A stretch of 64,000 nt of DNA from Cyanobacteria bacterium TGS_CYA1 (GTDB lineage Bacteria; Cyanobacteriota; Vampirovibrionia; Obscuribacterales; Obscuribacteraceae): assembly GCA_026129135.1 (NCBI GenBank), contig JAHCIQ010000001.1, positions 496,001 through 560,000 of the forward strand. Reading direction: 5' to 3'. This document shows, in pieces, positions 60,901 to 64,000 of this stretch. How positions within the stretch are numbered: the first letter of the stretch is position 1; each line of letters starts with the position of its first letter. A program made the position numbers and the translations under genes. The notes under the pieces were generated by a model that was not told the origin of the DNA, ran no database searches, and saw only the letters and a program-made list of their open reading frames with translations.

Positions 60901-62181
60901 TTAAGTAACCAGCACTTCCAGAAATGCGCCGGTGCAAGCCTTAATAGTGTCGTCTATGTCACCTGCGCTGTGAGCAAGCGATATGCAGGCAGCATCAGTG
61001 CTAGAGGGCGGGAAGTAAATGCCGCGACTCAGCAATGCGTGGAAGAATTTGGCATATGCATCGGCATCGATTGAGCGTGCGTCGCCAAATTTTGTAATTG
61101 GGTGTTCACAAAATGATAGTGAAAACATCGAGCCTACGTTTTGAATTTGCACACCGGCTGTGGTGCCCGTTTTTACGTGGATATCTTGCAGCGCATTTCT
61201 GAGCCCACCAAATAACCAGTTGGCTTTTTCTTCAATAGAACCATAGACTCCTGTAAGCATCAGTTTCTTAAGAGTGGCTACGCCACCTGCCATGGACATT
61301 GGATTACCAGAAAAAGTGCCTGCTTGATAGACTTTTCCAATCGGCATCAAATGATCCATTATTTCTGCCGAGCCACCGTATGCACCAATAGGCATCCCGC
61401 CACCAAGCGCTTTGCCAAGACAAGTTATGTCAGGGCGAACTCCATAATATTCCTGAGCGCCACCAAGGGCGATTCTAAATCCGGTGAGCACTTCGTCGAA
61501 AATAAGCAGAGCGCCATATTTGCGACAGAGTTCTTTCAGTCCTTGCAAGAAACCCTCTCTGGGAATTACTACACCCATTGAGCCTGTAACAGGTTCTAAA
61601 ATTATGCAAGCAATTTTGCCCGGGTTTTCCAGAAAGGCTTTTTCGACAGTATCTAGGTTATTGAAAGTCGCATGGATAGTTTTGTTGCGTACTTCTTCTG
61701 GAATGCCATCAGAGTGATTGGCAAGAGTCGCGTCGTTGTGACCGTGATAACAACCTTCAAACATCAAGACCAGGTCGCGTTTGGTGACGCCACGAGCTAG
61801 ACGAATACTCGACATCACAGCTTCGGTTCCAGAATTGACAAAGCGAATTTTTTGAATAGAAGGCAAACATTGCTGGACTAATTCAGCAAGTTCGATTTCC
61901 AACTCGTGCGGAGCACCAAAAAGAAATCCTTTTTTCATTGTTTCGTATACAGCCGCCACGCACTCGGGAGCTGCATGACCTAAAACAGAAGGACCCCATG
62001 CACCGACATAATCTATGTATGTGTTTCCATCTACGTCTAGAATTTTCGAGCCGGTGCCACGGCAAAAGAAGAGTGTATGACCGCCGACTTCGCGAAAAGA
62101 GCGAAAAGGGCTGTTAACACCCCCAGGAATGAGTTTCTCTATTTTTTGCGAATACTGTCTTGAAAGGGGTGCCTGAATCAT
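60901..62181 (-). CDS. hemL: Glutamate-1-semialdehyde 2,1-aminomutase
   Basis: 426 residues, standard length. PLP-dependent: N-terminus LIPGGVNSPFRSFREVGG, FVNSGTEAVMSSIRLAR, GCYHGHND, FDEVLTGFR, Lys257 in TCLGKALGGGMPIGAYGG, and YQAGTFSGNPMSMAGG. It forms 5-aminolevulinate in the C5 tetrapyrrole pathway, which starts from glutamyl-tRNA, as used by Cyanobacteria and many other bacteria. The upstream glutamyl-tRNA reductase (hemA) is not in the window. The large KE-rich gene lies upstream of it on the same strand (5 bp apart). Confidence 0.95.
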   Translation of the reverse strand: MIQAPLSRQYSQKIEKLIPGGVNSPFRSFREVGGHTLFFCRGTGSKILDVDGNTYIDYVGAWGPSVLGHAAPECVAAVYETMKKGFLFGAPHELEIELAELVQQCLPSIQKIRFVNSGTEAVMSSIRLARGVTKRDLVLMFEGCYHGHNDATLANHSDGIPEEVRNKTIHATFNNLDTVEKAFLENPGKIACIILEPVTGSMGVVIPREGFLQGLKELCRKYGALLIFDEVLTGFRIALGGAQEYYGVRPDITCLGKALGGGMPIGAYGGSAEIMDHLMPIGKVYQAGTFSGNPMSMAGGVATLKKLMLTGVYGSIEEKANWLFGGLRNALQDIHVKTGTTAGVQIQNVGSMFSLSFCEHPITKFGDARSIDADAYAKFFHALLSRGIYFPPSSTDAACISLAHSAGDIDDTIKACTGAFLEVLVT

Positions 62182-62186
62182 TTTGA

Positions 62187-64000
62187 CTATAACTCTATTT
62201 TGGTATCTATTTTGAAATCGCCTTTTTTCAAACGTTTGGCTTGCAAAACATAGGCGTTGTTGTTGCCACCGCTTGTGGTTACAAGCAAATTATTGCCTTT
62301 GTTTATCTTAATTACGTCAGGCGATTGATTGACCACTCTTATATGAATGGGATCGATAGTGCCTTGCACTTGAATGGTCAGTTTATCCAGATTGCCTTTC
62401 TTCTCATCAGAAGTCACTTTGGAAGTGATGTATTCGAAGCGCGATGCGTTGCTGCGCAGACCCGAGTTTTGTACCGAGATTGTATGGGGACCGGCAATTA
62501 AGTTATTCGGTATCACTATGTGCAATTGCACTGGTGATGCAGCGATAACCTGGGCTTCAAATTGATTGTCTACAAGAACGTTGTTCTGCATCGACATACC
62601 ATCGAAATCATGACCGTTTACAATCAGTTGCTTGCTCGATGATACATGCGACGACACTCTGTCTATGCTTGGAGCCTGACCGTCTACAGAGGACATGAGC
62701 GGCTGCAAAATATCGACAACATCGGGCGTCAGTTCAGGACGTGCCGAAAGCGATATATGAAGTGTGCGTCCTGGTGTTGCATCTTCTGGAACAAGAAAGT
62801 TCGCTTGACCTTTGGAGTCGGTCGTTATGGTTGCACCATTAAAGCTTAACTCAACCGAAGGTTCTGGTTTGGAGTCTTTATCTACTACAGAAACAGTAAC
62901 CATTTTGCCAGCAATCGCGCGCTCGGGTGAGACGAGATTTGCTTCAAGACTCGGTTGTCTGATTATAGAATTGGCTGCAGGATTGTCCCAAACTCGACCA
63001 GAATTTACTGGTGGCAGGTTAATGCTTGCAATAGAAGTCTTTTCTGGAGATTCAGTTTTTTCTGGTTTGTCTGCAACTTCGGTCTTTTCTACTTTGGTTG
63101 TTTTTTCAGATTTTTCCGATTTGCTTTCGGCTATCTTTTCAGTTTCGTCAGATTCTTTAGATGTTTTAGTTTCTTCTGACTCGTCTGATTTTTGAGCGAC
63201 TTCAGTTTCTTCTTTAGCTTCTGACTTCGATTTCTTTTCGGCTTCTTCTTTTGCTAAAGCAATTTTTTCCTCAGCATCTTTTTGTTCTTGCTCAAGCTTA
63301 GCTTGCGCAATAGCGGCAAGGTCTTCTTCGTGTCGTTTGAATAAAGCCAGCTCTGTTTGATACTGCTTGATTCGTTTGGTGTTTACCGAATCAAGAATTG
63401 CTAGGGGCTTTTTTTTTACAGGCTCTGCCCCCTTGCTTTCTACTTCTTTAGATTCGGATTTCTCCTCACCTTCAGTTGCTTCTTCTTTAGGCAGACAGGC
63501 AGATTCTACTTTTACCGATGCAACTTCGCCTTTCCAGAAACTTACTTCCGACTGGCTTTGAATATCGAAACCTGTTTGAACTGGTGACTTACCAGTGAGC
63601 ACCACAATAAATTCGCCCACTTTGTTGCCATTGTCTACGGTTTTGTCGCTTTCACCAGCGATGGTGACAGTGAATAATCCTTTTACTCGTTTGCCCCAGA
63701 CACAAGCTACAGAGCCTGTGAGTTTGTCTGTAACTTTGATTTCGCCTGATGCCCATGCTTCTGTTTGCATCGATTTTTTGCTGTCAGAGCCTTTGGCTAA
63801 AATGCGATCGTTTGGAAGATTTTCTTGTGAAATAGCTTTGTCCAAAATGAGACGAGCTTGTTCAACGATAGCCTTCTCGTCGGATGTAGCCAATCCCAGT
63901 TCTTCGCCAGCTTGTGGCAATGACTTTGTTATGTCTTTCAAAATGCTTATAAGTGCAGCATCAGGAATGAATTTAGGAGCTTCTTCTTTGCTCTGTTTTT
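62187..64000 (-). CDS. Large KE-rich protein with Ig/IPT-like domains, partial
   Basis: The frame stays open through the right edge of the window; at least 604 codons are visible. Sequence at the edge reads KQSKEEAPKFIPDAALISIL and continues into KDITKSLPQAGEEL, so the TTG at 63941 need not be the start. From the edge: a region with a few beta motifs, then a Lys/Glu/Ser-rich low-complexity stretch (62950-63300), then Ig-like strands (ISLSARPELTPDVV) and an IPT/TIG-like segment (LIVNGHDFDGMSM, HTISVQNSGLRSN). No signal peptide is visible because the N-terminus is missing. Probably an envelope or surface protein. Confidence 0.65.
   Translation of the reverse strand, partial: KQSKEEAPKFIPDAALISILKDITKSLPQAGEELGLATSDEKAIVEQARLILDKAISQENLPNDRILAKGSDSKKSMQTEAWASGEIKVTDKLTGSVACVWGKRVKGLFTVTIAGESDKTVDNGNKVGEFIVVLTGKSPVQTGFDIQSQSEVSFWKGEVASVKVESACLPKEEATEGEEKSESKEVESKGAEPVKKKPLAILDSVNTKRIKQYQTELALFKRHEEDLAAIAQAKLEQEQKDAEEKIALAKEEAEKKSKSEAKEETEVAQKSDESEETKTSKESDETEKIAESKSEKSEKTTKVEKTEVADKPEKTESPEKTSIASINLPPVNSGRVWDNPAANSIIRQPSLEANLVSPERAIAGKMVTVSVVDKDSKPEPSVELSFNGATITTDSKGQANFLVPEDATPGRTLHISLSARPELTPDVVDILQPLMSSVDGQAPSIDRVSSHVSSSKQLIVNGHDFDGMSMQNNVLVDNQFEAQVIAASPVQLHIVIPNNLIAGPHTISVQNSGLRSNASRFEYITSKVTSDEKKGNLDKLTIQVQGTIDPIHIRVVNQSPDVIKINKGNNLLVTTSGGNNNAYVLQAKRLKKGDFKIDTKIEL

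Overview
The window is bacterial, gene-dense and of moderate GC, with many GTG/TTG starts and many 1-4 bp start/stop overlaps. It best fits a non-photosynthetic relative of Cyanobacteria (Vampirovibrionia/'Melainabacteria', perhaps Obscuribacterales). This is an inference from four things: an atpD/atpC (beta/epsilon) cluster apart from the other ATP synthase genes, as in cyanobacteria; the C5 haem gene hemL; many Ser/Thr kinases, TPR proteins and a caspase-like protease; and Gram-negative envelope traits (TonB-like and signal-peptide proteins). No rRNA, tRNA, IS element, prophage or CRISPR array was recognised.

Layout. 1-5.3 kb: a partial gene, a TPR protein, a phosphodiester glycosidase, and a transmembrane Ser/Thr kinase next to a duplicated YcxB-like membrane protein. 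5.3-7.9 kb: atpD, a ClpP-type protease with a histone-H1-like tail, and atpC. 8.1-10.4 kb: K+ channel, DUF1292 protein and a second kinase-like protein. 10.5-17.1 kb: an unknown protein, lysS, gyrA with terminator hairpins, a small unknown gene and an OmpR-type response regulator. 17.4-22.4 kb: caspase-like peptidase, epimerase, glycosyltransferase and methylmalonyl-CoA mutase large subunit. 22.4-29.6 kb: a sulfur/methionine operon (cystathionine beta-synthase, cystathionine gamma-synthase/lyase, a PstS-like lipoprotein, MetH).

29.6-35.5 kb is an accessory stretch: a DUF6880 protein, HigBA and VapBC toxin-antitoxin modules facing away from each other with clear promoter/operator sequences, a RecD2-type helicase, and a membrane protein with an L7/L12-like tail. 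35.5-42.9 kb holds a tautomerase, TPR protein, 2OG-Fe(II) oxygenase, two TonB-like genes (one frameshifted at a 7-base homopolymer), small membrane ORFs, an Old-Yellow-Enzyme oxidoreductase, an acyl-CoA dehydrogenase and a Lon-domain protein. 42.9-48.8 kb is mostly poorly characterised secreted or membrane proteins: a membrane-anchored prephenate-dehydratase-like protein with altered active-site motifs, a HEAT-repeat protein, an Mpo1-like protein, a gene remnant, and three tandem paralogous secreted proteins.

48.8-58.2 kb: acyltransferase, homocysteine methyltransferase/methylenetetrahydrofolate reductase fusion, lepA coupled to a SUFU-domain gene, and a divergent nucleotide-sugar/glycan cluster. 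58.2-64 kb: an orphan DNA methyltransferase, a two-gene ATPase (DUF3696 type) plus PIN-like putative nuclease unit, hemL, and a large KE-rich protein running off the right edge. The ATPase-PIN pair is the best candidate for an undescribed, defence-like system. The atpD-clpP-atpC arrangement is the most striking departure from a conserved operon.
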